Shown: positions 1 to 8,992, counted from the first letter of the stretch. The stretch: DNA of 64,000 nt from Mycolicibacterium goodii (GCF_001187505.1 NZ_CP012150.1:3906001-3970000); one strand, 5' to 3'. Made by a program: numbers and translations. Notes: generated by a model from the letters alone, not told the origin.

Positions 1-2
1 TG

Positions 3-794
3 TGGCACTACGTGCACGACGACGCCGCCTCCGGGTGGCGCCGCGGCGGGATCAGCACCGTCATCCCGTCGGACCTGCTGTGCGTGGGCGATTCGCTGTA
101 CCTGCACGCCATCGTCAACCGCGGCTTCGGCAACGTCGTCTGGACCGAGATCTGGCGCTCCGACGACTGCGGCGTGACCTGGCAGCACCTGGGGGAGCGG
201 GCCAGGTTCCCCGCAGACCTGCACGACGGTCACGCCCAGTGCTGGTCCTGGGACCACGATCCCGACGACGGCTGGGTGTACGTGGCGGCCACCGGTTTTC
301 AGCGCGACAAGGGCCTCATCCTGATGCGGGTGCGGCCGCGGCACATCGGTGACCGCACGCGCTACCAGCACTGGGGACACGCCGACGGCCGTTGGATGTG
401 GGGTGAGCGCGCCACCCCGATCACCCCGGCCGAAGAACGTTGGGGCGAACTGAGTTTGCGCCGTCTGGCACCCGGGAAGTGGATCCTCGGCGGGTTCTTC
501 GCCTCGCGCTACGCGTTGGGATACCGGGTGATCGACTCACCACTGGCCGACATGCACACCACCGAGGTGCAGACCCCGGTGCTCGGCTGTGCCTGGCCCG
601 ACGAGCACCACCGGCGGTGCCGCGTCGCGCAGCTGTACGGCGGCTACGTGCTGCCCGGATCCCGCCTCGACCGCACCGGCGGTGTCGGACTGGTCGTGTC
701 GCAGTGGCACACCGACACCGGATGGCCTTACCGCGCAATGCAATTCAAGACACACCTGAAGGACACCGCGAAGCCGCCGCCCAGCGTGCTGTGA
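3..794 (+). CDS. DUF4185-like protein, 5' truncated by window edge
   Basis: The frame is open from the first bases of the window, so the true start lies upstream; 263 residues are visible. The sequence is rich in Trp, Gly and His, with repeated strand-like segments (for example SDDCGVTWQHLG and WSWDHDPDDGWVYVAATGF). This resembles the beta-propeller-like DUF4185 proteins common in actinobacteria. No catalytic motif is recognisable and no biochemical role is known to me. It ends one base before the convergent SDR gene. The family call is from memory of the sequence style and is moderate; secretion cannot be judged because the N-terminus is missing. Confidence 0.6.
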   Translation, partial: WHYVHDDAASGWRRGGISTVIPSDLLCVGDSLYLHAIVNRGFGNVVWTEIWRSDDCGVTWQHLGERARFPADLHDGHAQCWSWDHDPDDGWVYVAATGFQRDKGLILMRVRPRHIGDRTRYQHWGHADGRWMWGERATPITPAEERWGELSLRRLAPGKWILGGFFASRYALGYRVIDSPLADMHTTEVQTPVLGCAWPDEHHRRCRVAQLYGGYVLPGSRLDRTGGVGLVVSQWHTDTGWPYRAMQFKTHLKDTAKPPPSVL

Positions 795-795
795 A

Positions 796-1554
796 TCAGG
801 CGGTGTAGCCGCCGTCGACGTTCCAGTTCGCCCCGGTGACGTACCCGGACTCCCGGCCTGCCAAGAAGCTCACCACCGCCGCGACGTCGTCGGCATGGCC
901 GTAACGATTCAGCGCCGTCGCCGCCGTCATGACCTCGGCGAGACCGCCGTCGGCCGGGTTCATGTCGGTGTCGACGGGACCCGGTTGCACGTTGTTGATG
1001 GTGATGCCACGCGGGCCGAGTTCCCGTGCCAGACCGATGGTGAGGGCCTGCACGGCCCCCTTGGTCATCGCGTAGACCGACAGATTGGGGACGTGCACCC
1101 GGTCGGCGTTGATGCTGCCGATGTTGATGATGCGCGACCCTTCTCCCAGGTGCGCAAGGGCGGAGTGGATGGCCCAGAACACGCCGCCGATGTTGACGTT
1201 GACCAGATGGTCGAACTGCTCGCGGGTGTACTCCTCAGCCGGCGCCAAGTGCGCCACACCGGCGTTGTTCACCAGAACGTCGAGTCCGCCGAGCTCGGCG
1301 ACCGCTTGTGACACCGCGGCCGCGACCTGATCGGGATTCGCGCTGTCCGCTTGGATCGCAGTCACTTTCGCGCCCGCTGAAGTCAGATCGCCGACGAGCT
1401 TTTCGGCCTCTGCGGCCGAGGCGCCGTAGGTGAACGCCACAGCGGCGCCGTCGGCGGCCAGGCGTCGCACGATGCCTGCGCCGATGCCGCGGGAACCTCC
1501 CGTCACGAGTACCCGTCGGTCCGCCAATGGAGTCGTGCTGCCGGCTTGCGTCAT
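796..1554 (-). CDS. SDR family NAD(P)-dependent oxidoreductase (FabG-like)
   Basis: This is a classical short-chain dehydrogenase/reductase of 252 residues. The nucleotide-binding motif is VTGGSRGIGAG near the N-terminus. NNAG lies mid-protein, followed by a catalytic Ser region (INIGS) and YAMTK, the active-site Tyr-x3-Lys. The C-terminal GYVTGANWNVDGG is typical of the family. The ATG at 1554 is chosen because AAAGGAAC sits about ten bases upstream; the frame is open further upstream without a better site. It is divergent from the reductase at 1688, so the two may share the 130-base promoter region. The substrate is unknown; it could act on a 3-oxoacyl thioester or on an unrelated alcohol or ketone. 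Confidence 0.88.
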   Translation of the reverse strand: MTQAGSTTPLADRRVLVTGGSRGIGAGIVRRLAADGAAVAFTYGASAAEAEKLVGDLTSAGAKVTAIQADSANPDQVAAAVSQAVAELGGLDVLVNNAGVAHLAPAEEYTREQFDHLVNVNIGGVFWAIHSALAHLGEGSRIINIGSINADRVHVPNLSVYAMTKGAVQALTIGLARELGPRGITINNVQPGPVDTDMNPADGGLAEVMTAATALNRYGHADDVAAVVSFLAGRESGYVTGANWNVDGGYTA

Positions 1555-1687
1555 CTGGAGAGTTCCTTTCGTACCGCGACTGATTCGGTGTTCCGGGTAA
1601 CCCCCTCGCGACGACGCCGGATTCCCGGTGTGACCGGCATCACCCGAAACCGGCCCCGCCGCGGCGGTCACTGCCTATCGTGGGCGC

Positions 1688-2761
1688 GTGATGAAAAGAA
1701 TCGTGGTGTGGGGCACGGGTTTCGTGGGCAGCATGGTGATCGCCGAGATCATCAGGCATCCGCTGTTCGAACTCGTCGGTGTCGGGGTGAGCAATCCGGA
1801 GAAGGTGGGCCGTGACGTCGGGGAGATCTGCGGACTGGGTGCACCGGTCGGTGTCACCGCCACCGACGACGTCGATGCGCTCATCGCACTCAAACCCGAC
1901 GCGCTGGTGCACTACGGCCCCACCGCGGCGCACGCCGATGCGAACATCGCGCTGATCACCCGTTTCCTGCGCGCGGGCATCGACGTGTGCTCGACGGCCA
2001 TGACGCCGTGGGTCTGGCCCGGGATGCACCTCAACCCGCCCAACTGGATCGAACCCATCACCGAGGCGTGCGAGGTGGGGCAGTCGTCGTGCTTCACCAC
2101 CGGCATCGATCCCGGGTTCGCCAACGATCTGTTCCCGATGACGCTGATGGGCCTGTGCTCCGAGGTCCGGCGGGTGCGGGCCTCGGAACTGCTGGACTAC
2201 ACCAACTACACCGGCGACTACGAGTTCGAGATGGGCATCGGCCGCCCGCCCGGACACCGGCCGCTGCTGGAGAGCCAGGACATCCTCATCTTCGCCTGGG
2301 GTGCAACGGTTCCCATGATCGCCCACGCCGCGGGTATCGAACTCGACGAGATCACCACCACATGGGACAAATGGGTGACCCCCGACGACCGCAAGACCGC
2401 CAAGGGCGTCATCGAGGCGGGCAACGTCGCGGCCGTGCGCTTCACCATCAACGGGGTGTACCGCGGCGAGACCCGCATCCAGCTCGAGCACGTCAACCGC
2501 ATCGGCGCCGACGCCGCACCGGACTGGCCCACCGGCAACGACACCGACGTCTACCGCGTCGACATCGAGGGCACTCCGTCCATCTCGCAGGAGACCGCGT
2601 TCAGGTTCACCGACGGCTCCGGCCGCGACGCCGCCGCGGCCGGGTGCCTGGCGACCGGACTGCGCGCGCTCAACGCCGTTCCCGCCGTCAACGAACATTT
2701 GCCCGGATGGGTGACACCCCTGGACCTACCTCTCATTCCGGGATTCGGGACCATTCGCTGA
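1688..2761 (+). CDS. NAD(P)H-dependent amine dehydrogenase / dihydrodipicolinate-reductase-like protein
   Basis: This 357-residue protein starts with a Rossmann fold (VVWGTGFVGSMV) of the dihydrodipicolinate-reductase N-terminal type. In mycobacteria such proteins are usually annotated as 2,4-diaminopentanoate-dehydrogenase-like or NAD(P)H-dependent amine dehydrogenases. The early part (VGVGVSNPEKVGRDVGE) fits a dinucleotide-binding segment. Later conserved patches (TTGIDPGFANDLFPM and the IEGTPS region) match what I remember of that family. The start can be GTG 1688 or the adjacent ATG 1691. Substrate specificity cannot be deduced. It stands alone on the plus strand. Confidence 0.75.
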   Translation: MMKRIVVWGTGFVGSMVIAEIIRHPLFELVGVGVSNPEKVGRDVGEICGLGAPVGVTATDDVDALIALKPDALVHYGPTAAHADANIALITRFLRAGIDVCSTAMTPWVWPGMHLNPPNWIEPITEACEVGQSSCFTTGIDPGFANDLFPMTLMGLCSEVRRVRASELLDYTNYTGDYEFEMGIGRPPGHRPLLESQDILIFAWGATVPMIAHAAGIELDEITTTWDKWVTPDDRKTAKGVIEAGNVAAVRFTINGVYRGETRIQLEHVNRIGADAAPDWPTGNDTDVYRVDIEGTPSISQETAFRFTDGSGRDAAAAGCLATGLRALNAVPAVNEHLPGWVTPLDLPLIPGFGTIR

Positions 2762-2825
2762 GTAACGTCGCGCCGGTCAACTCAGATGGAACACCGGGTA
2801 GGTTTTCCTTCGAGACGGGGGTGAC

Positions 2826-4592
2826 ATGGTTGACGGGACAGGGCTGTCGATCGGCGCGACAGGGCTGACGGCGGTGCACGTGGGACGGGCCGCGGTGACG
2901 CGGTCGCCGGTGCTCACCCGCTATCCCCACCGCCCCTCCGAGGTGGGCGTGCCCAGCGAGAACCCCAACCTCACCGAGCGCGGCCTGATCCTCACCGACT
3001 TCGTCGACCGCGTCGGCGACCCCGTCGGCATCGTCGCCGCCGACGGGTCCACGCACCGCGGCGAGGTGCTCGTCGCCGAAGCGCTCGGTGCGCTGCTTGC
3101 GGCGTTGTCCGGCGGGCGACCCGCCGGACCCGTCGCCATCACGCATCCGGCGCACTGGCGGCCCGACCAGGTCGACGCCCTGGGCGCTGCGCTCGGGCCC
3201 GAGTTCCGCGGCGCGCCGCTCGTGGCGGACGCGACCGCGGCGCTGACCGCCCTGCAGGACGATCCCGGTGTGCCGACCCGCGGCATCATCGCCGTCTGCG
3301 ACTTCGGCGGCAGCGGCACGAGCATCACGCTCGCCGACGCCGACGACGGGTACCGCCCGATCGCCCCGGCGGTGCGCCACGCCGACCTGTCCGGTGCGCT
3401 GATCGACCAGGCGCTGCTGACCCACGTCGTCGACGATCTGTCGGCCGCGGGCACCATCGACCTGACCGGAACCTCGGCGATCGGCTCCCTGAGCCGGTTG
3501 CGTGCCGAATGCCGCCGCGCCAAGGAGCGATTGTCCACCGAGTCGGCCACCACGCTCGTCGCCGAACTGCCCGCACATCGCTCCGACGTGCGGCTCACCC
3601 GCACCGAACTCGACGAGGTGCTGCGCGCACCGCTGGCCGAGTTCGTCGCCGTCCTGCAGGACACGTTGGAGCGCAACGGGTTACCGCCGGGCGCGCTGGC
3701 CGCCGTCGCCACCATCGGCGGTGGCGCGCGCATCCCGGCGATCACCACCACGCTGTCGGAGCACCTGCGGGTTCCGGTGATCACCGCGGCGCAACCCGAA
3801 CTGACCGCGGCGATCGGCGGCGGGCTGATCGCGGCGCGCGGCACCGTGCGGGACGACGCGACCGCGCTCGCACCGGCCGCATCCGATGCCGAGGCCGCCG
3901 GTACGGCCACCATGGCGGCGGCCCTGGTGGCGCCCGAACCGCCCGCCGCGCCGCAGGCCCTGGCGTGGTCGGATGCCGAGGACGTTCCCGACGTCGCACC
4001 GCTCGACGACTTCGCCGACGAGGCGCCGGCTTCGTCGGTGTACGGCCCGCGGCCGCAGGTGCGGTTCGCCGACCCCGAACCGGCCGAGCCCGGCGGTGCG
4101 CAGCCCTGGTACCGGCGCCGCGCCGCCGTCGTCGGCGCGGGTGCGGCGGCTGTGCTGGCCGTCGTCGCCGCGGTGGCGCTGGTGGGCAACCGCGACAGCG
4201 GCGACGTCGCCGTGCCCGCCGCGACGGACACGCCGGCCACCACCACAAGTTCGGCCCCGGCCGCACCTCCCGCGGCGGTGGAGCAGCAACCCGCTCCGGC
4301 GCAGACCGTCACCGAGGTGTTGCCGCCGCCGGAAACCCCCCAAAGCCCCGAAACGGTGGTGCAGACCGTGACGCCCGCGCCGGTCGAGCCGCCCGCGCCG
4401 ACCACCACCGAGGCGCCGCCGCCGACCACCACCGAGGCGCCGCCGCCGACGACCACCGAGGCGCCGCCGCCGACGACCACCGAGGCGCCGACCAGCACGC
4501 CGCCCCGCTGGAGCCCCACCGCGCCCTACCCGACGATCCCTGGCCTGCCCTGGGTTCCCGCGCCGCAGCTTCCCGGGGCCCCGGCGAACTAG
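2826..4592 (+). CDS. Hsp70-like ATPase domain protein with one membrane helix and Pro/Thr-rich tail
   Basis: Residues about 1-350 form an actin/Hsp70-type ATPase domain. A degenerate phosphate-1 loop (SIGATGLTAVHVG) is followed by phosphate-2 CDFGGSGTSITLAD and the adenosine motif IGGGARIPAI. There is no Hsp70 substrate-binding domain. Instead an acidic linker leads to one transmembrane helix near residues 433-456. After it comes a Pro/Thr/Ala-rich tail containing four TTTEAPPP-type repeats, which should lie outside the membrane. The start GTG/ATG region is preceded by GAGACGGGGG. I infer a membrane-tethered sensor or scaffold, not a folding chaperone; the partner is unknown. GC and codon use look like the neighbours. 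Confidence 0.75.
   Translation: MVDGTGLSIGATGLTAVHVGRAAVTRSPVLTRYPHRPSEVGVPSENPNLTERGLILTDFVDRVGDPVGIVAADGSTHRGEVLVAEALGALLAALSGGRPAGPVAITHPAHWRPDQVDALGAALGPEFRGAPLVADATAALTALQDDPGVPTRGIIAVCDFGGSGTSITLADADDGYRPIAPAVRHADLSGALIDQALLTHVVDDLSAAGTIDLTGTSAIGSLSRLRAECRRAKERLSTESATTLVAELPAHRSDVRLTRTELDEVLRAPLAEFVAVLQDTLERNGLPPGALAAVATIGGGARIPAITTTLSEHLRVPVITAAQPELTAAIGGGLIAARGTVRDDATALAPAASDAEAAGTATMAAALVAPEPPAAPQALAWSDAEDVPDVAPLDDFADEAPASSVYGPRPQVRFADPEPAEPGGAQPWYRRRAAVVGAGAAAVLAVVAAVALVGNRDSGDVAVPAATDTPATTTSSAPAAPPAAVEQQPAPAQTVTEVLPPPETPQSPETVVQTVTPAPVEPPAPTTTEAPPPTTTEAPPPTTTEAPPPTTTEAPTSTPPRWSPTAPYPTIPGLPWVPAPQLPGAPAN
4401..4490 (+). repeat. 24-bp in-frame tandem repeat coding TTTEAPPP
   Basis: Three full 24-base units and one partial unit of 18 bases begin at 4401, 4425, 4449 and 4473. 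They differ only at the third base of each unit's first pair of codons (ACC versus ACG). They encode the Pro/Thr tail of the Hsp70-like protein and keep its reading frame, so copy number can change without breaking the gene. Confidence 0.9.
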
Positions 4593-4670
4593 ACGCACAC
4601 GAAAGCGGCTGGCGTGCAGCCCGATCGGAAAGTCCTGGCACCACCCAGGTCGAGCGGCCAGTATGGACGG

Positions 4671-6245
4671 GTGACCGATACGCAGGGAAGCACCGGGGCT
4701 CAGGTGGTGATGCGGCGACTGCTCGCCGAAGGCGTCGACGTGTGCTTCGCCAATCCCGGCACCTCGGAGATGCATTTCGTCGCGGCCCTCGACACCGCGC
4801 CGGACATGCGTCCCGTGCTGTGCCTGTTCGAGGGCGTCGCGACGGGCGCGGCCGACGGGTACGCACGCATCGCGGGCAGACCCGCGGCGACGCTGCTGCA
4901 CCTGGGCCCCGGCATGGCCAACGGACTGGCCAACCTGCACAATGCGCGGCGCGCGCACACCCCGGTGGTCAACATCGTCGGCGACCACGCGTCGTACCAC
5001 AAACACCTCGATGCGCCGCTCGAATCCGACATCGACGCACTGGGCACCTGGCTGCACGGCGCGGTGCACCGACCGGCGTCGGCGGCGGACCTCGACGCGG
5101 CGGTGCGCGATGCCGTGCGCGACGCGCTCGGGCCGCCCGGGAAAGTGGCCACGGTGATCCTGCCCGCGGACTATTCGTGGGGCCCGGCGCAGGACCCCGC
5201 ACCGGTGCCGGCCAGCAACGCCGGCACCGGCATCCACGCCGACCTGGAACCGGGGAACACCATCGACGTCGCCACCGCGGCGGATCTGCTGCGCACCCAC
5301 GGCGAGAAGGTCGTCATCCTGCTCGGGGGCGCGGCCGCCGACGCGGCCGCACTGACCGCCGCGGCGCGCATCCACACCGCCACCGGCGCCCGCACCCTCG
5401 TCGAGACCTTCCCGGCCCGCCTGGCCCGCGGCCGCGGCGTCCCGCCGATCGACCGACTGCAGTACCTCGGCGAGTTCGCGACACAACAGTTGGCCGGCGC
5501 GACGCATCTGATCCTGGCCGGGACGCGAAAGCCGGTGTCGTTCTTCGCCTATCCCGGCAAACCCAGCGAGCTCGCACCCGACGACGCGCAAATGCACACC
5601 TTCGCGCCTGCCGATCTGGAGAAACTGGCCGACGCACTGGGCGCCGAAGCCGCCGCGTTGCCCGAACCCGATCCGCTGCCCGCCCCAACCGGCCCGCTCA
5701 CCGTGCAGAACTGGCCGCTGGTGATCGCCGCGCTGCTGCCCGAGAACGCAATCATCTCCGACGAGGCCAACACCAGCGGCGTGCTGCTGCCCGCCGCGAC
5801 CGCGTCGGCCCCGCCGCACGACGTGCTGACCCTCACCGGGGGCGCGATCGGCCAGGGCCTGCCGGTGGCGGTCGGCGCCGCGGTCGCCGCGCCGGACCGG
5901 CCGGTGATCGCCTTGCAGGCCGACGGCAGCGCGGCCTACACGATCTCGGCGCTGTGGACCATGGCGCGTGAGCAGCTCGACGTCACCGTCGTGATCCTCA
6001 ACAACCGCGCCTACGCGATCCTGCAGATGGAGTTGCAGCGCGTGGGCACCGCCGCGACCGGTGACCGGTCGCGTTCGCTGCTCGACATCGGCGACCCAGA
6101 CATCGACTTCGCCGCCGTCGCACGAGGATTCGGGGTGCCCGCCACCCGCGCAGGCACCGCGGAGGAACTGGCCGCCCAGTTCGCCGCCGCGCTCGCGGAA
6201 CCGGGCCCGCACCTGATCGACGCCGTGATCGGTCGGATGCCGTAG
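4671..6245 (+). CDS. Acetolactate-synthase-like thiamine-diphosphate enzyme (IlvX-like)
   Basis: This 524-residue ThDP-dependent enzyme has an N-terminal pyrimidine-binding domain with the signature NPGTSEMHF, where the Glu would activate the cofactor. A Rossmann-like middle domain follows. The C-terminal diphosphate-binding domain contains GGAIGQGLPVAVGAA, then a Gly-Asp-type metal motif (QADGSAAY) with NNRAY downstream. It closely resembles mycobacterial IlvX, a paralogue of acetolactate synthase that lacks a known regulatory subunit. GTG 4671 is chosen because the family N-terminus aligns there; the longer frame begins at 4614. It ends seven bases from the convergent methyltransferase gene. 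It could equally be a 2-oxoacid decarboxylase. Confidence 0.8.
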   Translation: MTDTQGSTGAQVVMRRLLAEGVDVCFANPGTSEMHFVAALDTAPDMRPVLCLFEGVATGAADGYARIAGRPAATLLHLGPGMANGLANLHNARRAHTPVVNIVGDHASYHKHLDAPLESDIDALGTWLHGAVHRPASAADLDAAVRDAVRDALGPPGKVATVILPADYSWGPAQDPAPVPASNAGTGIHADLEPGNTIDVATAADLLRTHGEKVVILLGGAAADAAALTAAARIHTATGARTLVETFPARLARGRGVPPIDRLQYLGEFATQQLAGATHLILAGTRKPVSFFAYPGKPSELAPDDAQMHTFAPADLEKLADALGAEAAALPEPDPLPAPTGPLTVQNWPLVIAALLPENAIISDEANTSGVLLPAATASAPPHDVLTLTGGAIGQGLPVAVGAAVAAPDRPVIALQADGSAAYTISALWTMAREQLDVTVVILNNRAYAILQMELQRVGTAATGDRSRSLLDIGDPDIDFAAVARGFGVPATRAGTAEELAAQFAAALAEPGPHLIDAVIGRMP

Positions 6246-6252
6246 CGTCGGA

Positions 6253-7335
6253 TCATCCGGAGCTGCGCCGCCGTTCAAGGACGATCTGCGCCAACGGAAT
6301 CCGCATCTGCTCGGGGTGCGCCGACAACCTCTCGGCGATCCCGGCGTGCAGCCGGTCCTGGAACTGCGCGCAGCGCACCGGGTCGTCCCCAAGCGCCGTG
6401 CCCAGATCGTTGAACAACGTGAACCGGCAGAAGTCGGCCCACCGGAGCCCGAAAGCGCTTGTATCCCGGTCTTTCTGGTAGCTGCTGAAGATGACGTCCT
6501 CGGCGTCGTACACCTCGAGATGGCTTACCGACAACCGCTCGAACCGGCCCGACGGGGCGAACGGCGCCATGAAATCGTTGGCTCGCCTGCCGACGATCGG
6601 CAGCGACATCTCGTGCACTTCGTCCTCGCGCACCACACCGTCGGCAACCAACTCGCGCAGCGTGTCCATCACCGCCGCGAACAGCGGGCGGTACCCGAAG
6701 TCGCCGTCGTCACCGAGCGCCGCGGTCAACACCACCAACTGCGCTCCCGAGGCGAGTTCGCGCCCACGGAACGCGACGAACTCGTGCCAGTCGAACGCGG
6801 CCTGCCGGGCATACGCCGCCACCACCTGCGGATCTTCGCTGAACGACGCAACGATGTGGTCCGGCACCGGCATCGGCATCCGGCCGACCCGCACGATGGC
6901 CCACGCCGACCACCCGACATGCACCGACTTCGACGGCAGGATCTGGGTGTAGAACGACCGGCCCACCGCCGACGGGTACGTCGAGGCGTCGCGGCGCAGA
7001 TACGAATCCGGGTTGTCGGCCAGGCCGCGGAACACCGCGGTGAAGTCGTTGTCGGCGTTGTCGGTGTGCGTCACCAGCACCGAATGCTCGGGCCGGGTGC
7101 GGCCCCGCAGCGCGGCGATGGCCGCGGTGATCGGGCGCATCGAGTTGCGGCCCGTGCCCACGCCGTAGTCGGCGATGACGATGGGGTAGCGCGCCTCGGG
7201 AAGCGGTACCGTTCGTGCGGCCTGCTCCAACAACGCGATCGCCGAGTTGAGCCCAGCGGCGTGCGGGCGCGGCGCCCGCGACTTCGCCGGGTGATCACCG
7301 GGCTCGGGGTCGACGGCAACTCTGAACTCGGGCAC
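6253..7335 (-). CDS. SABATH-type SAM-dependent carboxyl methyltransferase
   Basis: The 360-residue protein carries the hallmarks of the SABATH family, known mainly from plants as salicylate, benzoate and jasmonate carboxyl methyltransferases. The SAM-binding stretch is IVIADYGVGTGRNSM. NADNDFTAVFRGL resembles the plant NDLPxNDFN segment, and GRSFYTQILPSKSVHVGWSAWA matches the substrate-loop region. GTG 7335 is chosen because it lies two bases after the stop of the upstream 38-codon gene, implying coupled translation. Expected chemistry is methyl transfer from SAM to a small acid or an azole nitrogen. The substrate is unknown; the nearby StyA-like monooxygenase may make it. Confidence 0.8.
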   Translation of the reverse strand: MPEFRVAVDPEPGDHPAKSRAPRPHAAGLNSAIALLEQAARTVPLPEARYPIVIADYGVGTGRNSMRPITAAIAALRGRTRPEHSVLVTHTDNADNDFTAVFRGLADNPDSYLRRDASTYPSAVGRSFYTQILPSKSVHVGWSAWAIVRVGRMPMPVPDHIVASFSEDPQVVAAYARQAAFDWHEFVAFRGRELASGAQLVVLTAALGDDGDFGYRPLFAAVMDTLRELVADGVVREDEVHEMSLPIVGRRANDFMAPFAPSGRFERLSVSHLEVYDAEDVIFSSYQKDRDTSAFGLRWADFCRFTLFNDLGTALGDDPVRCAQFQDRLHAGIAERLSAHPEQMRIPLAQIVLERRRSSG

Positions 7336-7337
7336 GG

Positions 7338-7454
7338 CTATCCCCGCCGCCGAGGCAACCACAGACCGCTGAGCATTCCCACGACGAAGATGATGACCAA
7401 TATGTACCGCATCGGCGAATCGACGGGCGTCGGCGCCTCCTCGTCGCGGGCCAT
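7338..7454 (-). CDS. 38-residue single-pass membrane peptide
   Basis: This short frame starts at ATG 7454 with AGGAGAG seven bases upstream and ends in TAG at 7338, two bases before the GTG of the methyltransferase gene. The peptide has a charged N-terminus (MARDEEAPTPVDSP), one hydrophobic helix (YILVIIFVVGMLSGLWL) and a basic tail (PRRRG). By the positive-inside rule the C-terminus should be cytoplasmic. I recognise no family. Spacing and a good ribosome site argue that it is translated and coupled to the methyltransferase, either as its membrane partner or as a leader that sets translation. Confidence 0.65.
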   Translation of the reverse strand: MARDEEAPTPVDSPMRYILVIIFVVGMLSGLWLPRRRG

Positions 7455-7546
7455 GGCATCTCTCCTGGGCATTGCCGGACACCCACGACGGTAGTCGCCA
7501 ATTACGGGGCCGTGACGCACTTCCGCCAGGATCAGCCGCCCAGGGA

Positions 7547-8920
7547 TCAGACAGCGGGCACCGCGAGGCGGGACCGCTCGAACCTGCCCGCCGCGACGAA
7601 CCGGGCGAGCACCTCGTCGGCGGGTTCCCCGGCGAACTCGGTGATCAAGTCCCTGGCCGCGGCGGCCGACGCAGCCGCGGGCTCGAACCGCCGCGGGTCG
7701 TCCAGCAGGCCGAACAGATTCGACGCGAACCGGCTGCTCGCGCTCGCCGCCCCGAAGAACAGCTCGCCGTGCTCGGCGAACTCCGGATCGTTGAGGAACA
7801 GCCGCGTCACCAGTTGTGCGCCACGCACGCGCCGGACATAGAACTCGTCGAACGCGGCCTGTAGCCAAGCCTCGTCGAACGGGCCGTCGTGCCCGGCGGC
7901 CCTGTGCACCAACGCGGCGGCCTGGATCAGCCCACCCTGTGCACCCTGGCCGGCGATCGGGTCGTAGGACACCGCGGTGTCGCCGAGCGCGGCCACCGGG
8001 TGCCCGCTCGCGGTGCGTCCGACGCCGGCGCGCACCACCTGCGTCACCGCGCCCCTGAGCCACGAGTGCGGATCCTCCTCGATCACCCGCAGGACGCTCA
8101 CCTCGGGGGCGTCCCAGTCGATGTAGTCGCGGTACAGGTCGTTGACGATCGCCAGGGCACCGGCCGGGCCGTCGGCGGCGCCGAACCGGCGCTCCCAGTC
8201 GCTGCCCGGGCGGGCCCAGCCGAGAAACGCCCACGACGGTCCGACGTCCTTGTGCAGGTACCCACCCAGGTACGCCTCGCCCTGGTCGGTGACCACCGTG
8301 AACGCGTTGTGCGCGCTGCCCTCGGGGCTGCGGTGCGCGAAAACCTCGGCGGTGTGCGGCAATCCGGTGAGCGTCACCGTCAACAGCGTGCGCTGGGGCC
8401 GGTCGTAGGCGGTGCGTCTCGGGTCGATCGGGAACAGGTGCGACAGGCCGCCGCGCCCGGTGGCGACCAGCGTCAGATCGGCCTCGCCCGCGATGACGTC
8501 GAGGCGCGCCGGGTCGACCGGTTCGACCACGAAACGCCCACCGCGCTGCTGGAACAACGTCAGCCGGTCGTCGGCCTTGAGGCGGGTATCGACCGCGATG
8601 CCACGGAAACCCGAGAACGACGCGTCGAACGCGACCTCCTCGGGAGTGTCGTTGTGCGGGTTGAGCACCCGCACACTCTGCCCGGTCGAGGTGGGCCCGG
8701 TCGCCAGGTACGTGTTGAGTCCCAGCGACTCCTCGGCGCGCTGCGCTTCGCCGAAGATGAGCGCCGTGCCGGTGGCGGGCACGGCGTCACGCAGGCTCTG
8801 CTGGTCCCGATCGCTGTAGACCGTGACGTCGAACCCGTTGTCCAGCAAGCCCAGAGCCGCGGTGACGCCGGTCTGCCCGGCACCGATGATCGCCGCGGTA
8901 CGCCCACTCGATGTCGTCAT
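7547..8920 (-). CDS. FAD-dependent monooxygenase of the styrene/indole monooxygenase (StyA) family
   Basis: This 457-residue protein has an N-terminal FAD-binding motif (AAIIGAGQTGVTAALGLL). The later GDTAVSYDPIAGQGAQGGLIQAA is the flavin/active-site region typical of StyA-type epoxidases. StyA enzymes use reduced FAD from a separate reductase (StyB); no StyB gene is adjacent. Start ATG 8920 (MTTSSGRT) is preferred to the upstream GTG at 8929. The stop lies 92 bases before the 38-residue peptide gene on the same strand, so a loose operon with the SABATH methyltransferase is possible. The substrate may be an aromatic alkene or indole-like compound. Confidence 0.82.
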   Translation of the reverse strand: MTTSSGRTAAIIGAGQTGVTAALGLLDNGFDVTVYSDRDQQSLRDAVPATGTALIFGEAQRAEESLGLNTYLATGPTSTGQSVRVLNPHNDTPEEVAFDASFSGFRGIAVDTRLKADDRLTLFQQRGGRFVVEPVDPARLDVIAGEADLTLVATGRGGLSHLFPIDPRRTAYDRPQRTLLTVTLTGLPHTAEVFAHRSPEGSAHNAFTVVTDQGEAYLGGYLHKDVGPSWAFLGWARPGSDWERRFGAADGPAGALAIVNDLYRDYIDWDAPEVSVLRVIEEDPHSWLRGAVTQVVRAGVGRTASGHPVAALGDTAVSYDPIAGQGAQGGLIQAAALVHRAAGHDGPFDEAWLQAAFDEFYVRRVRGAQLVTRLFLNDPEFAEHGELFFGAASASSRFASNLFGLLDDPRRFEPAAASAAAARDLITEFAGEPADEVLARFVAAGRFERSRLAVPAV

Positions 8921-8992
8921 GCCAGACACTATGGGGCCACGGCCGATCCGGGCCCAGGTACTGGCTCACCGTGATCAGAACCCTCGCGGGTT

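Noticed and set aside
4401..4490. Regular 24-base repeats as a possible CRISPR array
   Set aside because: Units are directly adjacent with no spacers and stay in one reading frame as Pro/Thr coding repeats; no cas genes are present.
3681..6392. A 903-codon open frame on the minus strand opposite the Hsp70-like and IlvX-like genes
   Set aside because: It covers two well-supported genes and the methyltransferase end; its composition is Gly/Arg-rich and no family is seen.
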